Assembly: GCF_003264935.1 (NCBI RefSeq)
Contig: NZ_QLOE01000003.1
Coordinates: 62,001 to 126,000 of the forward strand
Reading direction: 5' to 3'
Origin: Methanothermobacter tenebrarum
Lineage (GTDB): Archaea; Methanobacteriota; Methanobacteria; Methanobacteriales; DSM-23052
DNA length: 64,000 nucleotides
Shown here: piece after piece, positions 57,302 to 64,000 of the stretch
Position numbering within the stretch: position 1 is the stretch's first letter
How the letters are laid out: the number at the start of each line of letters is the position of its first letter
Position numbers and translations under genes: made by a program
The notes under the pieces: generated by a model
Seen by the model: the letters and a program-made list of their open reading frames with translations, nothing else
What the model was told of the DNA's origin: nothing
Databases searched by the model: none

Positions 57302-58366
57302 ATGGAAGAGGGTCAAGGCATTTTTGATTATATAAGAGAGCATAAAAAGACTATTATATTATCATTCTTGGTTGTTGCAATTTTAATATTCATTCTAGGT
57401 TTATTCGCTGGTTTTAATAAGATACTTTTAGCACTGGAGGGGGTTGATCCGTCTTTTTTGGTTTTGAATTTTGTGTTTGAGGGTATGATACTTGTTTTGT
57501 GGACTTTTCGTTGGCGGTTGATACTTAACCTTGTAGATGAGTCTCCTAAGTTTTCTTCTTTATTTTTCATGTTACTTGCAAGCATTTTTGGGAATAATAT
57601 AACCCCAGGGGCTGCTGGGGGGGAACCTTTGAGGGCTTATCTTCTCTTTGAACTTAGGGGAACGCCCTTTGAGATAGGTTTCGCATCCTCAACCGCGGAT
57701 AGAGTGTTTGAATTCATACCCTTTGCTATAATATCTTTACTTTCAGCTATTCTCATCATGACATGGGAAGTTTCTATTTGGACTCGTTTCATAGTGAGTT
57801 TCCTTATAATATTTACCATAATAGTTTTTTCAGTGGCGATCTATGCTGGAACTAGGCGGGATGTAGCCCAGAGGATAGTTTTGAGTATAATGAAGTCTGT
57901 TTTACCTTTCATTAGGAATATAACTCGTAGAAGATTTGAATTTGGAAATTTGAAGGATAGAATAATCTTTTATGTTAATAGGTTTAGTAGTGGATTTTCA
58001 ATGGCATTAACTGACAGAAGGGTGTTAGTAATAGGTTTTTTACTTTCCTTGATTATGTGGTTTCTTGATTTAACTCGTATTTATATTTGTTTTCAGGCTA
58101 TCGGCGTGGAGCCTCCGATAGCTCCATTGATTATAATCTATACTGTGGGGATTTTAATATCACTTTTACCATTACTTCCAGGTTCTCTTGGATTGAGGGA
58201 GGGTATACTTGTCGCCCTTTTTGCGGTTACTGGTATATCGGCGGATTATGTGATGGCAGCGAGTGTTATTGATAGGTTAGCCAGTTACATAACCCCGACT
58301 TTTTTCGGTTTTATCGCTGCAGTATATTATGGGAGAATTATCATAAGAAATCATCAAAGAATTTGA
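57302..58366 (+). CDS. UPF0104 family membrane protein (lysylphosphatidylglycerol synthase-like transmembrane domain)
   Basis: 354 aa, about eight to nine membrane helices. The conserved GNNITPGAAGGEPLRAYLL and LPLLPGSLGLREGILVALFAVTG belong to the LPG_synthase_TM/flippase-like group. No catalytic transferase domain is attached, so lipid or lipid-carrier translocation is likelier than synthesis. Third gene of the 56.3-58.4 kb run. Confidence 0.88.
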   Translation: MEEGQGIFDYIREHKKTIILSFLVVAILIFILGLFAGFNKILLALEGVDPSFLVLNFVFEGMILVLWTFRWRLILNLVDESPKFSSLFFMLLASIFGNNITPGAAGGEPLRAYLLFELRGTPFEIGFASSTADRVFEFIPFAIISLLSAILIMTWEVSIWTRFIVSFLIIFTIIVFSVAIYAGTRRDVAQRIVLSIMKSVLPFIRNITRRRFEFGNLKDRIIFYVNRFSSGFSMALTDRRVLVIGFLLSLIMWFLDLTRIYICFQAIGVEPPIAPLIIIYTVGILISLLPLLPGSLGLREGILVALFAVTGISADYVMAASVIDRLASYITPTFFGFIAAVYYGRIIIRNHQRI

Positions 58367-58404
58367 ATAGGAGTTTTTTTAGGCGTGGCCACTATTCAAA
58401 AATT

Positions 58405-58458
58405 ACCGAAAAATTTATATATAACCACTTTAAGATTATAATATATAAAATTTTCGGT
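58405..58458. promoter_or_regulatory. mirror-image BRE/TATA elements upstream of gar1
   Basis: ACCGAAAAATTTATATA (58405-58421, + strand) and its near-exact reverse complement (58442-58458, 16 of 17 matching) are separated by 20 bp. Each looks like a BRE plus TATA box, facing opposite ways. The + one is 45 bp before the gar1 ATG; the other points into the 3' end of the membrane protein gene. Confidence 0.6.
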
Positions 58459-58465
58459 TATAATT

Positions 58466-58735
58466 ATGAGAGTGCTTGGGAAAATTTCACACGTTTCTAA
58501 ACGAGGTAATATCATAGCACGTTCAAGGAGCACACCACCCTTCAGAGCCAAGGTCTTCACATCAGAAGGCCAACTGCTTGGTAAAGTCCACGATGTCTTC
58601 GGCCCGACAAAAATGCCATATATTCTAATAAAACCAGTTCGTGCAATAAATTCGAAAAAAATTGAGAAACGAGTTGGAGAAAATTTATATATAGAAAGAG
58701 AATGGGGGCGAAAAAAACGAAAAAGGAAAAAATGA
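58466..58735 (+). CDS. gar1: H/ACA ribonucleoprotein component Gar1
   Basis: 89-aa Gar1 six-strand barrel ([41 protein letters not shown]) with a basic C-terminal tail GRKKRKRKK. It works with Cbf5, Nop10 and L7Ae in guided pseudouridylation. Gar1 followed by TFB is a conserved archaeal gene pair. No ribosome site precedes the ATG, and the leader would be only about 20 nt. Confidence 0.93.
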   Translation: MRVLGKISHVSKRGNIIARSRSTPPFRAKVFTSEGQLLGKVHDVFGPTKMPYILIKPVRAINSKKIEKRVGENLYIEREWGRKKRKRKK

Positions 58736-59670
58736 AAACGAAAAGGGAGATTTCAAGGATTGAAAAGGAAACAAGATGCCCAGAATGCGGATCCGAAGAC
58801 CTTAGAGGAGACTATGAAAGAGCCGAGATAGTATGCGGAAAATGTGGATTAGTCATAGACGATAACCTCCTAGACATGGGCCCAGAATGGAGAGCATTCG
58901 ACCATGAACAACGCGACAAACGCACGAGAGTAGGAGCACCTCTAACCTATACAATACACGATAAGGGCCTGTCAACAATGATAGATTGGAGAAACAAGGA
59001 CATTTATGGTAGAGACATACCAGCAAGGAACAGGGCTCAATGGTACAGGCTAAGAAAATGGCAGAGAAAAATCAGAATCTCTGGCGCTACAGAGAGAAAC
59101 TTAGCATATGCTCTGAGCGAATTGGATCGTGATTCTTCAAATCTTGGACTTCCAAGGAGCGTGAGGGAAGCTGCATCAATGATATATAGGAAGGCGGTTG
59201 AAAACAAACTTATAAGGGGTAGAAGTATCGAAGGAGTGGTTGCAGCATCACTTTATGCCGCATGTAGAAGATGCAATGTTCCAAGGACGCTCGACGAGAT
59301 CGCGGAGATTTCAAGAGTGAGTAAAAAGGAAGTCGGCCGCACTTACAGGTTCCTAACACGTGAATTAAACATTAAATTGCCTCCAACATCACCTGTAGAT
59401 TATGTGCCAAGATTCGCAACAGAATTAGGATTATCAGGGGAAGTCCAATCAAAGGCCATTGAAATAATCGAAAAGGCCATGGAAAAGGGTCTGACATCTG
59501 GTAGAGGCCCAACTGGGGTTGCTGCAGCAGCACTTTACATAGCATCAGTACTCCTTGGTGAAAGGAAAACACAGAGGGATGTTGCAGAAGTTGCAGGTGT
59601 AACCGAGGTAACAATAAGAAACAGGTATAAAGAATTGACAGAACAATTGGATATGGGTGTGACCTTGTAA
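58732..59670 (+). CDS. tfb: transcription initiation factor TFB (TFIIB homologue)
   Basis: About 312 aa. N-terminal zinc ribbon Cys16-x2-Cys19 and Cys35-x2-Cys38, B-finger/reader region ([21 protein letters not shown]), then two cyclin-like repeats, the second with the recognition helix [18 protein letters not shown] that reads the BRE. ATG 58732 overlaps the gar1 stop (ATGA) and has AAAGGA ahead; an in-frame ATG at 58702 would add ten residues. It may act on the mirror promoter of its own operon. Confidence 0.95.
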   Translation: MKTKREISRIEKETRCPECGSEDLRGDYERAEIVCGKCGLVIDDNLLDMGPEWRAFDHEQRDKRTRVGAPLTYTIHDKGLSTMIDWRNKDIYGRDIPARNRAQWYRLRKWQRKIRISGATERNLAYALSELDRDSSNLGLPRSVREAASMIYRKAVENKLIRGRSIEGVVAASLYAACRRCNVPRTLDEIAEISRVSKKEVGRTYRFLTRELNIKLPPTSPVDYVPRFATELGLSGEVQSKAIEIIEKAMEKGLTSGRGPTGVAAAALYIASVLLGERKTQRDVAEVAGVTEVTIRNRYKELTEQLDMGVTL

Positions 59671-59677
59671 AATATTT

Positions 59678-61432
59678 TTATGAGAGTTCTTCAATAGTCC
59701 TTTTAAGTTCTTTTATGAGGGCCATGTTATCCCCGCCTTCATATTTTTCTAAATTTTTTCTATACATTGGGAGTTTTTTTAGGAATGTTTCAATTGATTT
59801 TTTATCTGCTTCCTCGTGGAATTCGCCATAGCCTAGTTTTTCAAGGTAGAGTGCGTTAAGGATTTGTTCAAACTGTCCTTTAACAGGGACGCTATAAATT
59901 GGTTTTTTAAGGTAGAGGGCTTCGCTTATAAGTGTGAATCCTCCATTGGTGATCACTGCAGCGGCTGATTTAAGGTCGTTGAAGAACTCATTCTCATTGA
60001 ATTTTCTGAAATATAAATTATCTTCGGTTTTATCCTTGTCGAAACCATATATGATAAATTTCTTATTGATTTTTTTGAGAGTTTTTAATAATCTAATATT
60101 GGATTTGCTTGTCTGGTAGACGAATATATGGTCTCCATAGTATGGTTTCAGATTCATTATCTCTTTTCTTAGGATTGGGGGGAACATAACGACCTTTTCA
60201 GGGTTTTTGATCTTGGGGAAGAAATAGCTCGTTATAATATAACGTTTTGGTCTTATTATAAACGATCTTATAACGGCTTCGGCTTTCAGCTTGTCCTTTT
60301 TGTATTTTTTTGGATATTCTATGTTGCATTGGGTTATTACATGCATGTTATCCACGCTTATGAGGGGTATCCTTAATATGTTGCTTATGAGACTTGCATA
60401 GAATTCAAAATCTGATATTACAACATCTGGTTTGAAATCCCGGGCCGTTTTGTATAATAGGCTTAGGTTTTCTTTAAGGTCTCTTGGGAATGTTTTCATA
60501 GCTTTTAGAAAAGTTTTAAGGTCTTTAACTTCATTATTTTCATATACTGTGTTGAAACCGTATATTTCGTGGACATTTTCGAATTTTTCTTTGAGGTATT
60601 TGTATGCTCGGTCACTTGCGAATATTAACACGTCATAGTCTTTGACAAGTTCTTCTAGTATCACACCACTTCTGATGGCATGGCCCATCCCTTCTCCACA
60701 TACTGAGTATAGGATCCTTTTTCGTTTTTTTGTGGAATGTCCGAAGGTATAGTTTAATTCCGAAGCGCTTAACCTTTTACCTAAAAAATCGCAGATCGTA
60801 CTCTTGGTGTATTTGAATGCTAGGTTTTTTAATCCTTCTTTTTCAAGTCTTCTTATGGATACTAGTAAGCGGGGTTTTCTCAGGACTTTGAATTTGCTTA
60901 TCCTTCCTATTCTTTCTATGTAATCCGTGTCCTCACCGAAGTCTAGTGATTCATCGAAACCTCCAACTTTATCGTGAAGTTTTTTACGTGTTAGTATACC
61001 ACAGCAGCCGGCTCCATGGGGTTTTATAGACTCTGTGAGTATCATGAACCTATTCGCGAACTCGTGGAGTATTTTATCCCTTTTTCTGGTTGATAGTGGT
61101 ATCATTTGGGTTATGGCTATGCCAAGGTTTTCGTTTTCAAATTCTCTGATGGCCTCCTTAAGATAATCTTCAGTTAGGACAACATCAGCATCGAGGAATA
61201 ATAGGAGCTCCCCTTGGGCTTCTTTAGCACCGTTATTCCTACCCTCCGCGGGCAAACCTCCCTCAACGATCTTACAACCGTACATTTTGGCTATTTCCCT
61301 GGTCTTGTCCGTTGAATTGGCATCAGCGACTATGATCTCATAATCCTTGAAGTCTTGATTTTTTATGCTTTCAAGAAGCTTTGGAAGGTATTCTTCTTCA
61401 TTATATGTGGGTATGATTATAGTGAGTTTCAT
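59678..61432 (-). CDS. two-domain glycosyltransferase (GT2 fused to MJ1255/GT28-like)
   Basis: 585 aa. Residues 1-230 are a GT-A family 2 enzyme: MKLTIIIPTYNEEEYLPKLLES, DADVVLTEDYL with the metal-binding D-A-D, and a GEDTDYIERI acceptor motif. Residues ~255-585 are a GT-B domain of the MJ1255/VC2487 group: ILYSVCGEGMGHAIRSGVILEEL and ITNGGFTLISEALYLKKPIYSVP. The join carries a Lys-rich linker. Probable cell-surface glycan or glycolipid synthesis. The start at 61432 overlaps nothing but is near the stop of the upstream membrane protein. Confidence 0.87.
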   Translation of the reverse strand: MKLTIIIPTYNEEEYLPKLLESIKNQDFKDYEIIVADANSTDKTREIAKMYGCKIVEGGLPAEGRNNGAKEAQGELLLFLDADVVLTEDYLKEAIREFENENLGIAITQMIPLSTRKRDKILHEFANRFMILTESIKPHGAGCCGILTRKKLHDKVGGFDESLDFGEDTDYIERIGRISKFKVLRKPRLLVSIRRLEKEGLKNLAFKYTKSTICDFLGKRLSASELNYTFGHSTKKRKRILYSVCGEGMGHAIRSGVILEELVKDYDVLIFASDRAYKYLKEKFENVHEIYGFNTVYENNEVKDLKTFLKAMKTFPRDLKENLSLLYKTARDFKPDVVISDFEFYASLISNILRIPLISVDNMHVITQCNIEYPKKYKKDKLKAEAVIRSFIIRPKRYIITSYFFPKIKNPEKVVMFPPILRKEIMNLKPYYGDHIFVYQTSKSNIRLLKTLKKINKKFIIYGFDKDKTEDNLYFRKFNENEFFNDLKSAAAVITNGGFTLISEALYLKKPIYSVPVKGQFEQILNALYLEKLGYGEFHEEADKKSIETFLKKLPMYRKNLEKYEGGDNMALIKELKRTIEELS

Positions 61433-61437
61433 CCCCA

Positions 61438-62394
61438 TCACCTGAAGAAGGAGTAGAAGTTCCATGTGATGAAGAAACCTTGGCACTTACCATTAAGGGC
61501 GATTATAAGCCTGTTTATTAGGTTAATTTCATTGTAGTCTGCTGATAATCTTATTATCATCTTATCATCCACTTTTTCACTTGAAAGTACTTTGAAGTTT
61601 TCCAAGTCTATATTTTCCCTTGGTTGGAGTAGGGTTACTTCATAGTATTCTGGTGTTGATAACATTAGACCTATTATTATCCTTAGGATTATAAGTGAGG
61701 CTATGATTATAGAAGGGTTTATAAGGTTCCTTGGGGAGAATGGGACCTTCAAAGCTCTCATACCTAGCATGCCTGAAAGGCCTACCATTGCGGGTGTGGA
61801 GAAAAGACCACCATCTATTATACCTATTATAGTTGTGGTTATCGCGAATATGAGTATAATCTTATGGAAGTCTCGGCGGTCTCCCAGGGAGAGAAGGCCG
61901 AGAACGTAAATGAGGGGTAGATTTATAAGCAGCCATGGGAGGAGAAATGGTGGAGTATATTCTGTGAGGGATGATGCGGTGTGTATGTGGGTGGGGGCTA
62001 TTAGTTTTGTGAGGGGGCTTAGGGCTGCTTTGGGGAGGTGACTGTGTGTTATGCTTGTTGTAGTTGCCGGGTTAAATGTTACGAATGTTGTGTATGGGTT
62101 TATGCCTATTTTGGCCCTTATTAGGAATTCCATCATGATTATTAGGAGGTAGGTTGAAATGGTTAATATTATAGTAATGGATAGGTAAAAATTTTTATTC
62201 TTTCCGTGGTTGATATAGGGGCTTAGAATTAACATGCTCCCCATTATGAAGAATAGTATGATGTCTTTTCCCTCTGAGGATCCCATGAGGAATATATGGG
62301 TAAAAGGGGTTATGATAGGGTCTATGATGTCACTTATAAGTAATGTTATCCCTATTATCATGAATATTATGCCTGTGATCCTTAAACGGTTCAT
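61438..62394 (-). CDS. uncharacterised polytopic membrane protein
   Basis: 318 aa with about seven hydrophobic segments in residues 1-240 and a soluble C-terminal domain (YYEVTLLQPRENIDLENFKVLSSEKVDDKMIIRLSADYNEINLINRLI). A His-rich loop (TSITHSHLPKAA, APTHIHTASS) lies between two segments. Not recognised. Immediately upstream of the glycosyltransferase and probably in one transcript, so a role in envelope glycans is possible. Confidence 0.65.
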   Translation of the reverse strand: MNRLRITGIIFMIIGITLLISDIIDPIITPFTHIFLMGSSEGKDIILFFIMGSMLILSPYINHGKNKNFYLSITIILTISTYLLIIMMEFLIRAKIGINPYTTFVTFNPATTTSITHSHLPKAALSPLTKLIAPTHIHTASSLTEYTPPFLLPWLLINLPLIYVLGLLSLGDRRDFHKIILIFAITTTIIGIIDGGLFSTPAMVGLSGMLGMRALKVPFSPRNLINPSIIIASLIILRIIIGLMLSTPEYYEVTLLQPRENIDLENFKVLSSEKVDDKMIIRLSADYNEINLINRLIIALNGKCQGFFITWNFYSFFR

Positions 62395-62469
62395 ATTAAC
62401 ATGCTCATATAAGTTGCGGATGATAATACTACCTCCTCATATGAATCTGTATGGGGGGGGATAAGATTT

Positions 62470-62988
62470 ATGAATCATTGGGGAAATATAAATAATGTGG
62501 TGTATCAGATGGTATCCAAGAAATGGGCAGGTTTGATATCCCTTATTTTAGGTATTATTTTCCTCATATCCCCAGTGGGGGGTGTGAAGGCTATTAGCAT
62601 GTTTTCAGGTATAATCTTGGCTTTGATCGGGGTTTGGATGATTCTAAACGCGTTAAAGGAAAGATATTATAGGAGACTTTCTCTTTTCTGGTTCATCTTC
62701 GCGATTTTATTAATCCTTGTAGGAGCCTTGTTAGCGTTCCAGATAATCCTCATAAGCACCTTTGCAGGTTTCTGGTTATATGTCACAGGTTTGCTTTTCA
62801 TCATAGCCGGTTTTATAGTTGTTTTATCCGCATGGGATGCGCATGTTACAAGAACCCTTGGGGTTATGGGTATACTCGTGGGATTAATATATTTTGTCGT
62901 GGGCATACTAGCCTTCAACCCAGTATTCCTAGGGGTGATTATAGGTATAATCCTGATTATTTATGGTCTTGTCATCCTATTTTCTTAA
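62470..62988 (+). CDS. DUF308/HdeD-like membrane protein
   Basis: 172 aa with five or six closely packed hydrophobic segments (KWAGLISLILGIIFLISPVGGVKA, IILALIGVWMILNALKER, ILVGALLAFQIIL...), the repeating style of HdeD/DUF308. Function unknown. Its 3' end overlaps the convergent zinc-ribbon gene by 12 bp. Confidence 0.82.
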   Translation: MNHWGNINNVVYQMVSKKWAGLISLILGIIFLISPVGGVKAISMFSGIILALIGVWMILNALKERYYRRLSLFWFIFAILLILVGALLAFQIILISTFAGFWLYVTGLLFIIAGFIVVLSAWDAHVTRTLGVMGILVGLIYFVVGILAFNPVFLGVIIGIILIIYGLVILFS

Positions 62989-63168
62989 TACTACAAAGAG
63001 CCAGACTACAATGAATATTACTAGTACAATATAGAATATGAGTCTTGTTCTCATGATCCTTTGCTGGTTTTTTAAAAGAACCTCTGCACATTTTTTGGAA
63101 CAGGCCCTCTCATCTAATGGTATGGGGTTTCCACAGACTGGACAATGTTTATGTGGTTCTACCATCAT
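62977..63168 (-). CDS. DUF2116 zinc-ribbon membrane-anchored peptide
   Basis: 63 aa: zinc ribbon HCPVCGNPIPLDERACSKKC at residues 8-27, then a C-terminal membrane helix (FYIVLVIFIVVWLFVVLRK). GGAGG lies 5 bp before the ATG at 63168. Upstream is pyrH (18 bp), so co-transcribed. Function unknown. Confidence 0.85.
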   Translation of the reverse strand: MMVEPHKHCPVCGNPIPLDERACSKKCAEVLLKNQQRIMRTRLIFYIVLVIFIVVWLFVVLRK

Positions 63169-63186
63169 CTAATCCTCCATTTTTCC

Positions 63187-63861
63187 CTATTCTGGGATTA
63201 TCTTTGTGCCGACCTCACCCTTCAATGCTCTTATAAGGTTCATAGGATCCTTCCCATTTGTTATTATACTTTTGATATTTGATCTTCTTATAATATGGAT
63301 TGCTGTTAAGTCAAGGAACTCATAAGTTCCTGCTTTCCAATCTTTATCCTTGAAAAGATTAAGCATCTTGGTAGCTGTTATCTCCTTATAGAAGCGGGCA
63401 TCAGGATACTTGTGAGGATCCTTATCATAAAATCCATCCACCGAGGTTAAGTTGATGAGTATATCAGCGTCCACAAGTTCGGCGAGTATGGCACCAACTG
63501 CATCTGTACTATGGGCGGGTTCTGTCCCACCCATAACGATAATTTTACCTGTTGCAGAATATTCAAGTGCTTCATTAAAATTGTGAGGTACCATAGGATA
63601 GGCTTTCTCACCAAGGGCCGTTATAAGCATCTTTGCATTGAGTCGTGTGACCTCTATCCCAATATTGTCGCATTGAGCTTCGTTGGCTCCAAGCTCCCTT
63701 GCTAATCTTATATAATCTCTTGCAGGTTGGCCCCCACCTATAACTATGAATATCTTGTTATCATCTTGTAGTGATGTTAAGATCCTAGCATATTCCTTGA
63801 AGATTTTTGGATTGAAATTTTCCATTATAATAGATCCGCCTATTGTAATCACTATCTTCAT
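63187..63861 (-). CDS. pyrH: uridylate kinase, archaeal type
   Basis: 224 aa amino-acid-kinase fold enzyme phosphorylating UMP to UDP. Seen are [52 protein letters not shown] and [17 protein letters not shown] 63861 has GGTGG 5 bp upstream; the in-frame GTG at 63870 overlaps that site. Downstream genes encode a zinc-ribbon peptide. Confidence 0.95.
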   Translation of the reverse strand: MKIVITIGGSIIMENFNPKIFKEYARILTSLQDDNKIFIVIGGGQPARDYIRLARELGANEAQCDNIGIEVTRLNAKMLITALGEKAYPMVPHNFNEALEYSATGKIIVMGGTEPAHSTDAVGAILAELVDADILINLTSVDGFYDKDPHKYPDARFYKEITATKMLNLFKDKDWKAGTYEFLDLTAIHIIRRSNIKSIITNGKDPMNLIRALKGEVGTKIIPE

Positions 63862-63965
63862 GGTGTCCACCGTAAATTTTTATAAAAAATTTTCTACTAG
63901 ATTATATTATTTGTTGTGGATAATCTATTATAGGATTAAAATTTTTTTAGAAAGGAGTGATCTGT

Positions 63966-64000
63966 TTGGGTAAAGTATCATCAAAGAAACTTTATGAATT
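63966..64000 (+). CDS. start of an unidentified gene, cut by the window edge
   Basis: A TTG at 63966 preceded by AAGGAGTGAT opens a frame reading MGKVSSKKLYE before the end of the window. The strong ribosome site supports a real gene. Eleven codons are not enough to identify it. Confidence 0.6.
   Translation, partial: MGKVSSKKLYE

Noticed and set aside
1-64000. CRISPR arrays, insertion sequences, replication origin
   Set aside because: No regularly spaced repeats, transposase genes, or origin-type repeats with cdc6/orc1 were found in either strand.

Overview
The window is a 64 kb stretch of an AT-rich methanogenic archaeal chromosome. The closest fit is Methanobacteriales, Methanothermobacter-like. 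The basis is gene content: the YcaO/TfuA pair that thioamidates McrA, the A-type ATP synthase operon in the order HIKECFABD, archaeal PEP carboxylase, TiaS, archaeal Thg1, the Gar1-TFB pair, archaeal DnaG and UMP kinase, and many small methanogen-specific families. Gene order also resembles M. thermautotrophicus, but that is from memory and was not computed. Starts commonly follow GGTG/GGAGG-type ribosome sites, and ATGA overlaps inside operons are frequent.

Layout. 1-5.2 kb (+): 3' part of carB, an amidohydrolase, a universal stress protein, a CBS-domain protein and a small conserved protein. 5.2-10.9 kb (-): a LarE-like sulfurtransferase, TfuA, YcaO and a site-2 protease, which together look like a McrA thioglycine locus; then a frameshifted PAS histidine kinase and an iron-type alcohol dehydrogenase. 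11-15.6 kb (+): M24 peptidase, TadC-like pilus protein, class III pilin-like peptide, lactaldehyde dehydrogenase-type ALDH and a radical SAM protein. 15.7-18.7 kb: a tRNA-binding-domain gene, a class II photolyase, and a decayed copy of the 5' part of the tRNA-binding gene on the far side of the photolyase. 18.7-27.2 kb: PRC-barrel protein, aspartate dehydrogenase-Thg1-JAMM operon, serA, an HTH regulator, tiaS and ppcA. 27.2-30.4 kb: a GC-rich possible ncRNA, two tRNA-Gln genes, an ATP-grasp enzyme and small proteins, including a 53-aa membrane peptide.

30.4-39.5 kb (-) is the complete archaeal ATP synthase operon, with a DUF22 gene at its distal end. 39.6-43.5 kb (-) is a PrpD / TIM-barrel / fumarase / citrate-synthase-like operon. 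43.6-46.9 kb (-) holds small conserved proteins, a potassium-channel gene broken by several frameshifts, THUMP and DUF1284 proteins, and BioY. 47.3-52.0 kb (-) carries an ArsR regulator, Usp, an ABC-2 exporter, a ProC-like reductase, a zinc-ribbon protein, a CxxC thioredoxin-like protein and an ArsP-like permease. 52.1-56.2 kb (-) is information processing: XerA, a Lon-like AAA+ ATPase without a protease domain, DnaG and a small Toprim protein. 56.3-59.7 kb (+) has DUF211, RraA-like, UPF0104, Gar1 and TFB. 59.7-64 kb has a two-domain glycosyltransferase, membrane proteins, a zinc-ribbon protein, pyrH and the first codons of another gene.

Most of the window is ordinary core genome. The points most worth following are: the LarE-like partner beside the McrA thioamidation genes; the photolyase flanked by a gene and that gene's decayed duplicate; two structured GC-rich intergenic elements behind TATA boxes; mirror-image promoter elements in front of gar1-tfb; the palindrome in front of the ArsP-like permease; and two genes broken by short indels, which may be pseudogenes or sequence errors.
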